From Colius striatus (Eukaryota > Chordata > Aves > Coliiformes > Coliidae), in assembly GCF_028858725.1 (NCBI RefSeq), contig NC_084775.1:15707597-15771596 (forward strand): a stretch of DNA of 64,000 nucleotides, written 5' to 3'. Of the stretch, positions 48,438-60,400 are shown piece by piece. Each line of letters starts with the position of its first letter. Positions within the stretch are counted from its first letter, which is position 1. The position numbers were made by a program, and so were the translations under genes. A model generated the notes under the pieces. The model saw only the letters and a list, made by a program, of their open reading frames with translations, was not told the DNA's origin and ran no database searches.

Positions 48438-51400
48438 GTAAGTGTGCTCTTCAGTAGGACTGTGCTGGCTAAGTTGGGGGTTTTAACTGTTTTCAGAAGT
48501 CCTGAGAATGTTCAGGCTTCACTTTGCAGTTTCTTCCTGAATAGTCCAGTTACACTTGGGATTTATTTTGGGTGAGAAAGGCTGTTTTATCTTTCTTACT
48601 CACTTAAAATGAAGAGACTGCAGACTACTTGGATGTGCCTCAGAAACCCCTCTGAGTAACTGGGATTTCTCCCTAGCTTAGGTCTAACCACAGGAGCTGC
48701 AGCATTGCCTGCTGCCTGTTAGGAGTGTCCTTCCCCATTTGGTTAAAAGCTGTCCATGGACTCTGGAGAGTGCTGCTGCCAGAAGCCCTCCTTCCCCTGC
48801 TGCTGGCTAGAGCTGCTGCCAGCTATTCAAGTAAAGTGACCAGTACTAATGGCTTTACAAGACTGACTTCCTACAATTCCTTACCTATTTTTAATACAAC
48901 CATGTGAATAGGTTTCACATCTGGGTGAGCACTGCCTCCTCACGCACTCCGAAGGGCCCTCTCTTCTAACAGGTTGCTTCACTGTGCTAGGCTGTCAGCT
49001 CTGAAGGGTTACATTTGATTGCCTGATACTTTCACATTCATGAAAGATTAACTTGATCCTTAAAGCCTTTATGAATGGACAGTACATTACTTTGGACATG
49101 GTGTTTCATTTCCTCTGCACCAATCAAATTCCATTTTCCATTTGCGGTATCTCTGCGTTAATCTGTTATTTTTTTCAGCTGTAAATTCAGCATGTAATCA
49201 GCACTGACATGTCAAACCTTTTAATGTTAGCTGCTTGCTAGTGCATTTTGAAACTTGGAGGAAAGTTGGCTTCGTTTACTGTTGAATTTTGCAGCCCCTG
49301 CCTTGTACATGCTTTGATCAGTTGGGAGTTGCCACTGCCTACTGAATGTTTTTTTGCAGCTGGGAATGAAAACAGTACTTGAAGAACAGAGCATCTTTAA
49401 ACCAAACTGTTCCTGTTGGAGACTGATATTGTAAAACAGGGAGGTCTTTGGGCATCTCTCAAGGTTTGTTGGTTGATCAGCCTCAGCAGGGTGAGGGAGC
49501 GGATGTTCTTTGTGGTTTGCCAGTGTGAGAAGTCTGAAAGAGGTCTCTGAATGCTTTTGCTTTCACTTGGTGATTTTTCCATAAGGCCAGGAAAAAAGAA
49601 ACCAAACTTTGTGACCAGTCCAGAAGATCACTGGGATGATAACCATTGCTGTGCACTTCTTTTGGTCTGTAATGTGTCAGGTATGTGTTAGCTTTGGTGT
49701 GAGTATGTCCTTTTAGAGACCTTAAAGTATTTCTTAGGCATTTTCATTAGTGTGCACACTCCCATATGTTGCAAGAAAATAGTCCAGAAGGACAATTGTG
49801 ATATTAATGGTATTACACAGATAGCTACAAAAACCCCAAAGTTCAAGGGAAAAGCACAGCTGTGCCTTTAATCATTTTCTGTGTTGATGTTACAAGTGGA
49901 GGCAACCAAGGAGATGCCTACCAGGTCTCTCCAGCTTTCATGAGGAGTAACCAGAGATGTCAGGATTAGTTGTCAGGCTTTGTGTGGAGTTATTTAATCT
50001 GTCTTGGGGAGCTAGGATCCTTTATTCATTAGGCAGGCCTACCTGAAGAAGCTGTAACTCTTAATTAAAAAATGCAATAAAGAAACCCCATTTTTAATGC
50101 TATTCTTTGGAGTTACTGATGGGTTACTTCTCTTCTGCTCTGTATTTATTTTACTCCCACACAGTGATGGAGTTGTTGTTGATCAGTGGACCCACTCAGT
50201 GCCAGCTATCTGCTAATTACCTGATGGTTCTTCTGATGTGTGAGTGGGATATTATTATTGCCATCTGCAGAAAAGTCATCAGAAGAGATCCTCATAGCAT
50301 TTTTTGAGCACAGCATAGTCTGTGGTGTGCCTGAGTATGTGTGAAATGACTGACCACCAAGAAGCCTGTGTCCTGTAGTCAGGAGTGCTCAGTGACAGCT
50401 CTAAGTTCCTGAGGCTTCGAGTCCAGCACACTGTCTCGTTCAGTAGGTTGTATTGGATGCAGACAGAGTTCTGTCCAGTAATTCAACCATGAGCTCCCTT
50501 TTCAATTTGAGTTGTAATAATGAGACAGAGATCAAGCTTATCACCCCAGGATCATTGGCCCCATGAACAAGGCATGCTGTAGGACTCTAATGCTGCAGCT
50601 TGCTCTTGGTTGGTGTTTTCCTTGGTGTGACATGTTAACCCTGGAGCACGGATTACTGAGAAGGAGGTTCCTAGGGAAGACTGAGCATCAGACTTTCTGT
50701 TGACACAACATGGGCTAATGAGAGCTGCTGAGAACTGTCACTGCAACTGTAGTGACTAGCAAAAAACAAGAGGAAAAGAGGAAAAACAAGAGCACTGATG
50801 GACCCTTGCAGATTGCTGCGTGAGGCTTTTATGAGTCTTTAGAATGTCTGGTCAGGAACCTTTAAGCTCCTGGCTGGAGTGATACCACAGTCTGGTTTGG
50901 TCAAATTAGTTGATGTTTCTTCAAGAGAGGGAAGAGCAGGACACCACTGTCTGGTAATTTGTCTCTTCAAACTGTAAATGTTCTTCTTGTTGGGAGAAAT
51001 TTCTCAGAAGCTGGTGGTTTTGTACTCCAGTAATGTATTGATCCTTCTTGGATTCTGACCCTTCATTTATAGATGGTGTGAGAGAGAACCTGTATGGCAT
51101 ACCACTGAGCTTTTGCTGGTGGTGAAGGGGAGGAAACGGTCCAGGCTGCCTCTTGGGCCTGTCTGTAGCCTTTGCCAGGACTCTGTGGTTGGTTCTGCCT
51201 TAGTCTGTGGTCAGCTGTAGGCTGCTGATACTGCTCTTCTTCCTGACGTTTTCAAGGCTGGCTGTTCACCATGCAGCACTGATTCCTCTTGCTACGTTTC
51301 CCTTCAACCTGGAATCCAAGTTGCTTTCAGTCACATGTTCAATTACAGACCATGGTCATTATTTGGACCCCTTCAGTCAGACGCTCAGATAAGCACAGGG

Positions 51401-54400
51401 CAGAGCACCACATGCTAATTGCCAAATGCATTGTGGTCGTCTGTAGTTCAGACTGAATCATAGCTCTGTGTGTTCCATGTCATCACTTCCTTCTCTGCTC
51501 TGCTGTCTGCCTTCCTCCTAGCTGTGTCTTGTCAACATCTTTAATTGGTTAGTTATTCTAATTATGTATCCAAGTGCCAGTCTTTCAGTGACTGTGTGCT
51601 GTATTTGTTATGTATGAGTGTTTTCCAGGGTATGTGGGGGATTCATCTTCCCTTTTCCAGCTGGTGAGGTGCTTTGCTGCAGCTGATACGAGCTGTCCTT
51701 AGGTCTGACTTGTGTAAGAAGTCCTTTAAGTGCAGCTCAATGGTCTGTTGCCCAGCTGCTGCGTCAGTGGCCCCGTCACGCTGGTCACATGGAGGTATGC
51801 AGCCACAGGTTTCCTGTTCTTTGGAATGCCCTGTGTCCAGTAACCAGCTCTTTGTCTTGCTTTGGACACAGCCACTAGAGGAGTGTTCTCAGTGGGTTCC
51901 TGCTCCTGTCCTTAGCCACCTCAAAGTTGTGAGCAAGTCTTGCTCTGCCCCAGGGCATTCTGTGGGATGCTGCAATTTGGGTGATGTAATCTCCTTTTTG
52001 GTGTCTCTGAGGCTACTGAGTGAGCACACAGATAAACAGTGATCTGTGCCACAAGTAAGACCAGGTAACATAAGCCAGCTCAGTGAGCAGAGGCCAGGTG
52101 TCTTGCAATGGGGCAGAACGGGCCAGAGATGAGAAAGCTCTGGATCTGTTCCAGAGTAGATACTGAAAGAAGGGAATAGGAGCCCTGGCTGATTTTGATC
52201 AGGCTCTGCAGTACTGGTGTGGGGAGCAGGGAGCTGGTGTCAGGATGTGAACTGTGCAAGGTGCAATTTGTAGTACTTTGGCTCAGTGGGGAGCTGTGTG
52301 ACTGCCATTCAGTCCAGGGGAAGCCAGTGCATGAGAGCAGACACCCCCTGACGTGAGAGGGCACTGTGTCCTACCAGAAGCAGAGAATCTCTCCTAAGAC
52401 TTGTAGCTCGGTGTTAGACACATAATACTGTGATTGATACACAGTCAAAATGAAAGTGGGCCCCAGGTTGGTTGCTCAGACTTGACCTTCTGGTGTGGAT
52501 GATGGTGGTGAGTCTCCTGAGCGTGCCAGGTGCTGTTCTTGGTGAGTTGTGTCTGGCACTTGTCTTTGTTCAGGTAGCAAACACATCCTGAAGCACTCCA
52601 AAGAAAATGGCACGTTTCAAATGAAATGTTACTCTGCAGCACTGTGATGGTTTGAAAGCTTTCTTAGTCTTTATTGACAGTCATTAAACAATAATTACAA
52701 AATCAAAAGAAATCAGGGTGTTTAAGAAGTAAGATCTAAAGTTTGTTTTGACAAGATTTGAGTTGTTACCTTTTAAGAGGGGTTTTGATACCTCTCCATC
52801 AGATGACTCCAAAGGAAGTGGCAGCTCATTAATAACCACGGTGTGTCACTGAATTAGCATATTGATGGGTGATGGAAGGAAGCTTTAATGGCTGGTCTGC
52901 ATGCCACAGGTGAGGGTTATCCCCCTGCAAGGGAGGGAAGGCATTCTCTGACGATGCTATGTGGCTTCCCTTGGAGTGCCTCTGGACAGCGTCTGCTGCT
53001 CTTCTGTTATGGGCTTTTCATTTGCTGAGGGGGCAGTTGCATTCCAGGCATAGATGCTTTTTCCCCAAAGACTTTCAAGTCCCTCACAGCCAGGTGTTGC
53101 CAGAGGTCTGTCTGCTGTGCTGACATCAGCAGCTGAATCTTCCTTTCAAACTGAGGAAGTGAAGCCCCATTGCAGGGAAAAACCTGTTCAGAAAGGCATT
53201 TTCCTGATTTCCAAATGCTGCTGTAGAAGAGGAATTCTCACTTCTGTGTCTTTGCTAAGAGCAAGCAGACAGAATGAGGCTGGCTGAGGGAGCCCATTCC
53301 CTGCAGGAACACGAGAGAGTGCTGTTCAGCCGTGGGGCCCCGGGGACACGCGTCCTCACACGGCTCCTGCGCCCACACGAGGGAAACAGTGCAGGATCTA
53401 AGGCACTTTGTTATAATTAGGTGTGGTATTAAGGTTAATTTACCATAAAATGCTTTTATGAAGTAGTGCATTCTAGGTTAACTCAGTGCAATAAGGTTTC
53501 TGTGCATGCAGTAGGATGTAACCATTGGTATCCACCTGGTAGGGGTTTTTTGATGATGGCTGGGAGCAACTGGAGCTGGGGGTCTGCCTGCCCCACCACC
53601 CCCCTTTAATTTGAGTCTGAAAGGCTGGGTATACTTCTGATTACCAGGCTAAAGTAGATTGTTAAACCTCATACAAAGCAGGAGTAACTTCACTGCCTCC
53701 CTACTAATATTTTGATCTAAAGTTGTTTTGACTCGGTTCCTGCTTTCCCATGCTGTTGTCTGTGTCGCTGCTGCTGGGAGACAGCCAAGTTCCCAGTATT
53801 GTTCCTGTTCTTTCAGCAGCCCTGAGTTGTTCATCCAGCCTCTGTGTGTTTACTGTACTGAAAGGAAACGGCGTTTCAGAGAGCAGCTGGGCATGGTGAA
53901 AGTAGCTCTGTCGTATCTTGAGGAAAGTCCACTACAAAGGACTTTGTACTGCAGTGCAAAGCTTCTCTTCAGAAGTAACTTCAGGTAAAGCTTAAGCCTG
54001 AATGAAGCTTGGAAAAAACCCCTGTATTTGGTTTAGTGACTCATGGTTGAGGCTAATAAATAACCTACCACATTAAGGAAGGCAGTATGGATTGTTTGCT
54101 AACCACAGTGCATATTTGGCAGGTTTGGATTGCTCAGGTTGGAGATTGCAGGTGGCAAGTGAGACTGGATGTTGTTCTGAGTTTGTTCTGTAATTCACTG
54201 ATATTTCACAGTTCAGAGCAGGAAATACAGCAAATCTCATGGAGAACACAGAAGGTATGTCAACAAATCAGCTGTTTTAACTCCACAAAGTTACAGACCA
54301 GGCAGGACATAGTGCATGTAATCTCAAAAGTGCAAACCAAGGCCACACCTGTAAACAGTGACTCTGATAAGTGATTCAAGATGTAGCTTTCTGCAGTGTT

Positions 54401-57400
54401 GCAGGGATATTCTCATACCATGCTGCTGCTCTGGGCTGCTCTGTTGGGCAGGCACTCTCCCATCAGGTGATGTGGGGCTGCTGTGCTGTGCATGGGAGGA
54501 GGAGGTGGAGGCAGGACGAGCAAAGAGTCCAAGAAATAATGGAACAGTGTGTGCATGCAGTGTTACACAGCAATGGCAAATAAATGCTGTTGCTTTCTTC
54601 ATTAAAATGGCATGTTGGGAGATCAAATGGATGAAGGACGTATTGTATCAACTTAGACCTGATATTTGCTCTACTTGCTGCAATCAAGAAGTGGCTGATA
54701 ATGGTGCATGGAATAGTGTATTTTAGGGAGAAAACATAAGGAACAAGCAGGCACTGAGTACTTCCCAGCTGTGCAGTGGGAAGGTGGATTAGGCAGTTGT
54801 TAGGCAGCATGAGATTATGCTGAGAACAGCTGAAATGATTTAAGATGCAGTTTTACCTTGCAGCTTTTTGAAGAAGGAAATCCTTGGCATAAACAAGTGT
54901 GCTTTTTCTTCTGAGTGTTATCTGAGAGCCAGAGTTGAACCTTCAGGAGTTGGAGATGACCTGAGTAGCCTCTGTGAGATGTCCCACCAAGCTTCCAGGC
55001 AGACAGTAATAAAACCTTCCCTGTTAAAAGTCTTTTTTGCAAAGGATGACAGAAATGTACTGTGCAAGAAACAGTAAACGTGGCATTTACTGTCTGATAG
55101 GAGAGCAGTGTGGTTTGAACCAAGTCTACCTCTTTGGAGAACATGTGGCTCCCCAGCATAGCTTGCAGCCTGTCTGTCACTTCTTGAAACTGGCCTGCTG
55201 GTGTCTGCTGTGTTTCAAATTGCTCAGCAGCACCCTGGAACACACCCTGACTGTAGGTACAGTGTTACCAAGCAACACCGAAACTTGTGAGCTTTGAGGA
55301 AACATTTTCTGACTGCTAGAACCTGCTTAATAAAATGGCAATGTGTGTGGGCCAAATCCTGCCTCCCCAAAAGCTCAGCTGTGCACAAGAAAGGAGCCCC
55401 TCCTGCATAAGGGGATTCCTGCAGTGACAGGGTGGGGATGGCAAAGCCTTTCCAGCCTACGTGCTGGGGCTGTCTCTGATGGAAAGGGGGATGCTGGCCG
55501 AGCTGTAATGCTACACAGCTGCTCAGACTGCATTCAGTGAGGTCAATCACAGTTTCATGGTGAGATTTTAAGGAGATGGAATGAAATAGGTGAATCTGGC
55601 CTTGTCACTGCACTCACATTTTGATGCCTCTGCAGAAGGGTGTTGGTGAGGAGGGTTTGGATGACTGCTTGTAGGCAGGTCTGACTCGACAGTAAAGCTT
55701 TACATCAGTCAGAGAGAAGGAAATCCTTTGAACCTCTCTTCATATCAAATTGTCCTTTCTCATTGGTGTGTGATTTGACTCGCTGTCACGGGAGCAAGAG
55801 ATTCATAGCCCTCTTCTTCCCATTGCTGTTTTGAGCAGCAGTAGCATCTTCCCATTCCTGTTTTCATTCTCTTCACTTACCTCCTTTGCCCTGTGAGAAG
55901 AGTTCAGCAGTCAGGGATAAGTTAGGCCTCGTTCTGAGTTCAGGAAGTCTCTGTGCAAGGTGTTTTGCATTTGGCTGTGCTTAATGTGTGCGTCAGGTGC
56001 TGGAAAAGTGACTGTGTAAAAAAGGAAGAATGACTGTTGTATGTGAGAGCCTGGCTGTGGTACTGCTTTGCTTTGCCTCCTGCTGCAAGGAGATCCTTTG
56101 CAGGCTGAGGCTGTTGCCCTGTGGCTGTGGCTGCCTGACACGCTGGGCACGTTCCTCACCTGGGGAAAGCGGAATCAGTGGCGCTGGGAGTCGTGTGTTT
56201 GATCAAACCACAGGACTGCTCCCGGGACCTCCTGGGCACGTTTGCAGGGAGCATGTGGTGTTCAGCCTGCTTTTTATTTGTTTACACACTCATATTTTCA
56301 TTTCACTGTGCAAACAGCTTCCTTTTCTTAGGGATAAGTTTCCCATTGTGTTTCTTGTTGGCATTGGATATCTCCTCTAAGATAGCTCCTTATGGTTTTC
56401 TATGGCATCTCTTCTAGGTGGCACAAAGGCCAATGCTTAGCTTGTTGCTAAGCTGGGGCTGTTTTGTTTGTAGTTTCCAGCCCAGGACAGAATGCCTGGT
56501 ATCTGCATGGTAGTGCTTATCAACAGGAAACTTCCTTCATTGTGGATTTGTGTTTGTCTAAGTGGAAAAAGCCGTAAGCATCCATGCCTGGCTTCATCCT
56601 TTGCACATAAACAAATGTAAAGAAAATGTTTTCAGTGCTTTCCAGAAGATCTGTGCTGTAGGGATTTCCTGTTTCTCCTTTGTTTTTCAGTTTTTCCTCC
56701 TCCATTGAGATGGAAGGGAAGTGCCAATGATTATGTACATAGGCTTTCAAACAACAGGGTGTATTTTTAGCTTGCATCCTCAGCTTTACCATCGATAGCT
56801 TTGTTTGAGACTGAACAATTCAAGGTACAAAAACTCTGCTTGTTCAGGATGTTTAACTGGGCCTTTCTGAAGTTGAGAGAAGCTTGGAGACAGAAGAAGT
56901 AACAGTTTCCAAACAGAGTGCTTTGGCACTCTAGTTGTTGCAATTATTGCTGTTAATTATGCTTAAATGTTAAAAAACACTTACCTTTGTTTATGTTATT
57001 TTCTTAATTCTCATTAATCTTGGAGGAGTTGCACACTGTTGTAGGAGCACAGAGAGCTCTGTGCAGGGGAGCGGACGGCTGGCTTCCTGCTTGGGTTGCA
57101 GATGAAATGGGAAGCTGCAGGTTCTCACTGATCCCATCAGGATGACCATGGTAGCAGAAGGGTGATTTTATGTTTTTTGACAGATATGAACAAGTGTGCC
57201 AAGTGTTCAGTTGTGCAAATGATTCTTGTGTTTTCATTTTGACACGCGGGGTTGTGTAAGGAAAACGAGGAATGCGAATTTAAGGGGTTTTTCCTTCTTA
57301 CCTGGTTTCTCTAACATTAGTTCATTTGCAGTGCAGCTTTCAGGTGCAAGTGGAACTTGCAAGACTCACTGTGCCTCTGTTTCCCCCGTTCTTGCTCCTT

Positions 57401-60400
57401 CTGTTAGCATTTTTTTATTTAAATCTGTGGGAAGTGTAAGTATTGTGTCAAAATGTGACTTCTCTTAAATGAGAACACAAGGTACTGAGTTGTGTCTTAC
57501 TGAAGCCATAGTGCTGTGATTTTGTTGTTGTTACTGTGCACATGAGTTTTACCTTTTACAGAAGCAGTGAGATAAATCTGCCCTCAAAGATTCATCAACT
57601 AAAGAATGTGAGCCCTGGGATGTGATGAACCGTGTTGGGAAGGTTGGTGGTAGCAGAGAGGGGACATGTGAGCTTACAGAAATGAGCAGAGATTGTGCAG
57701 AAGCTGAGAACTGAGTGTTCCTAGGGAGAAGAGTCAGACTGTGGGGTGCACTTAGAGGCAGATCAGATGTATTCAGTGTCTGACCTTTAGCAAGCATTGC
57801 AAATGTTGAGCTTTGTTTCACATCTGCTAATGGTGCTGCTTGCGTGACAGGGGAAGGGATGATGTCCCAGCAGAATTTCTGATCTTGTTCTTGTCCTGTT
57901 GGTAGTGTGTGGATATCTGTGAGTTTGCAATGTATGGATCAGACTGGGTCACTCTGAGACTGAAGATGTTAGAAGTGGTGGCTCTTTGTAAGTGGTTTGG
58001 AACCTTGCACACGGAAGTTTCATCGGCTGCACACATAACACTTCACTGCTTGTTGCTGTGTTCAGTGTCAGGCTGGACGCTTGTCTGTGTGCTGCAGAGA
58101 GTGTTTCATTTGTCAGAGATGGGGTTGAGCAAGAATCTATGTTCAGGCATAAGTCTGAGCTTTAGTAAATTACCACTAGGCAGGTACGAGGTGTTGAGCC
58201 CTTTAGTGTTCCTGCCACCTCGTTGGGGTTACAGTGTGTCAAGGATCTCCCTCATCCTTGCTTCCGAATCCTCTTATTCTCTTCAGAGCTAGCTATTTTA
58301 ACCTTGGCTTCCTGAGCACCAGATGTGTTTTTTCTGCTTATTTTTGTGCTTCTGAGTCCAAGTCTTCCTGGCTGCAGATGAATGAATACGGGATGAGAAG
58401 GTTGGAATGCCCATAGGCAAGACAAATGATACTAAATAACATCAAATAATCTTCCTTCCTGGTCCCCAGACAGGTGAAAGGTTGCTTGCAGAGACCTTTG
58501 GAAACAAAACCTGTTGAGTTGGGCTGCAGGTGAGGAAAGGAGTTTGGTCAACCTAAGCTCCATTTCTGTCAGCCCTGAGCATTGGCAGCAGTGCTCAGCC
58601 TGTGCCGAGCACCCAGAACAGCATGTCTGCCTTCCCTTTGTCCATCGCTCTGGGAACGGCTCATACCTGTTCTTCTGCCTGGATATTCCACTCGTGCTCC
58701 AAGGGAACAGTTGCACCTGAGAGTGTGGAGCTTTTGTTTCTTCTTACGTGCAGTTTTGTTGGATTGTTTCAATTCACTGTTGTTTTGTGCTTCCTGTAGT
58801 CTGCCCAAGTCTCTTTCTGTACAAGACCTGGAGAAAGGATGTGTTTTCTTGCTTTATTTTCCTTTGTTCCTTTTCATTGTCCTCTCTTGGCTGCTATTCA
58901 GAAGCTATGTGCAGTGGGTATGAGCTATTTGGTTATTCATGAAACCCTGGCAGAACGTACCCATCTATATTGGGGAAGTGGCAAACCTTGGGCTGCAGGT
59001 CTGCAGGGAAGTTGCTGTTTTCCTCCTTGAAGTTGCTTTCTGTGGCAGAGGATGTTCTTACTCCTTTTCTGCCTCTGCAGGAGGGGACTCTGTTCTGTTT
59101 GCCCTAAAATATGATTGTTTTTATAGTGCTTCTTGTGCTTTGAGAGGATTGTCAGGTTAGCACATGGCAAGGCAGAGAGGAAACCTTTCCCCTGCCTCCC
59201 ATGCCTGGAGCTGGGATCATTGCTCTGAATCATTGTTTCCTCCTTGCCTTGGATGGCTCATCTAGAGTAGGCAGGATATCATGATGGCTGTCAAATGAGT
59301 TCAGCTCTGTTATTTATCAAATCAAAGTGTAATACCATAGGTGAACTTCAAGAACAAGGTAATTGTGGAATAAGGATGTGAAGTGTGTGGGGAGTATCAT
59401 TTCTGTTTTGAATAGCTGGTTGTCAAAGTGATGCAGTCTCCTCCTCAAGCTTGCACCACCTCACTTTTGATACGTGGTGGGGCAGGAGAGAGGCCGTGAT
59501 GAGTGTTTGTCCTAATGTGACATGGGCTGGGCAGACACTGGTGTGCTGGGGAATGTGATGTCTTCAAGGGAATACAAATTAGTTTCTTAGCAAAGGTTGT
59601 CCTGAAGCAAATTGGAGTGGATGATACCTGAAGAATTCGTGTGTCCTGTTCCAGATCAGGATGAGACTCGGTTGTCAAGTTCTGTGCAGTTTGTCTGACG
59701 TTCTGCAGAAGCATAAATTCAAGCTGTGTAGGTGAGCTTGATTTGCTCAGTTTCCCCAGGAAACGAAAGTAGGAACAGAAAACAGATACTTAGTGTAAAT
59801 ATTGAGATATCCAATGTTTCAGGTTACAAAAGAGATTCCACTGTATACAGACACTGTACAAAGTCCTTGTGCTAAAACACTCCATCCACTCCACTTACTT
59901 TTATCCTCCTTTTTCCTTCTGCTGATCACAGTCTGCCTGTGGTTATTGTGGCAGGTGAAACAATCCAAGCATCTGAAGAATTGTGTTTGTTATACCACCA
60001 TGAAAAAGAAATAAAACCCCACCAACCACAAGAGAACAGATGAAGCCACCAAGGGCTTTTCACTTTGGCTGTTCAGTGTCATGGGGCTTCTTGGATTTGA
60101 GGGATGGGAAAGCTGGGCACAGCAAATAGGAAAAAGGGTGGAGTAAGAAAAACTTAGCTCAATGCTTGGTTCAGAGTCCATGTCCTTTTGTGATGGTATA
60201 TGTGATATTGTGTAAAAATCAGTGAGGAAGCACAGTTTGTGTTGTCTTGAGCACTGTTGCAGCAGGACTGGTTTTGTAGGGGCTCCAGTGTGGCTGTGCT
60301 GGGTACCTGTGTCACGGCTGATGATGCCCTACATGTTGGGAGTTTATTGGGAAGATGTGAGTCTGAGGGATGCTGAGCTGCAGCAAGGTGCCTTGCCTGC

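Noticed and set aside
49593..49680. Open stretch reading PGKKKPNFVTSPEDHWDD before a CAG|GTATGT donor
   Set aside because: It looks protein-like but needs a phase-2 entry and leaves in phase 1, matching no KIAA1671 exon, and its acceptor is weak. Treated as chance.
57332..57435. Stretch between acceptor catttgcag and donor AGT|GTAAGT
   Set aside because: The splice signals are good, but the phase-0 frame gives a hydrophobic, low-quality peptide and the other open frame needs phase 1. No support as a coding exon.
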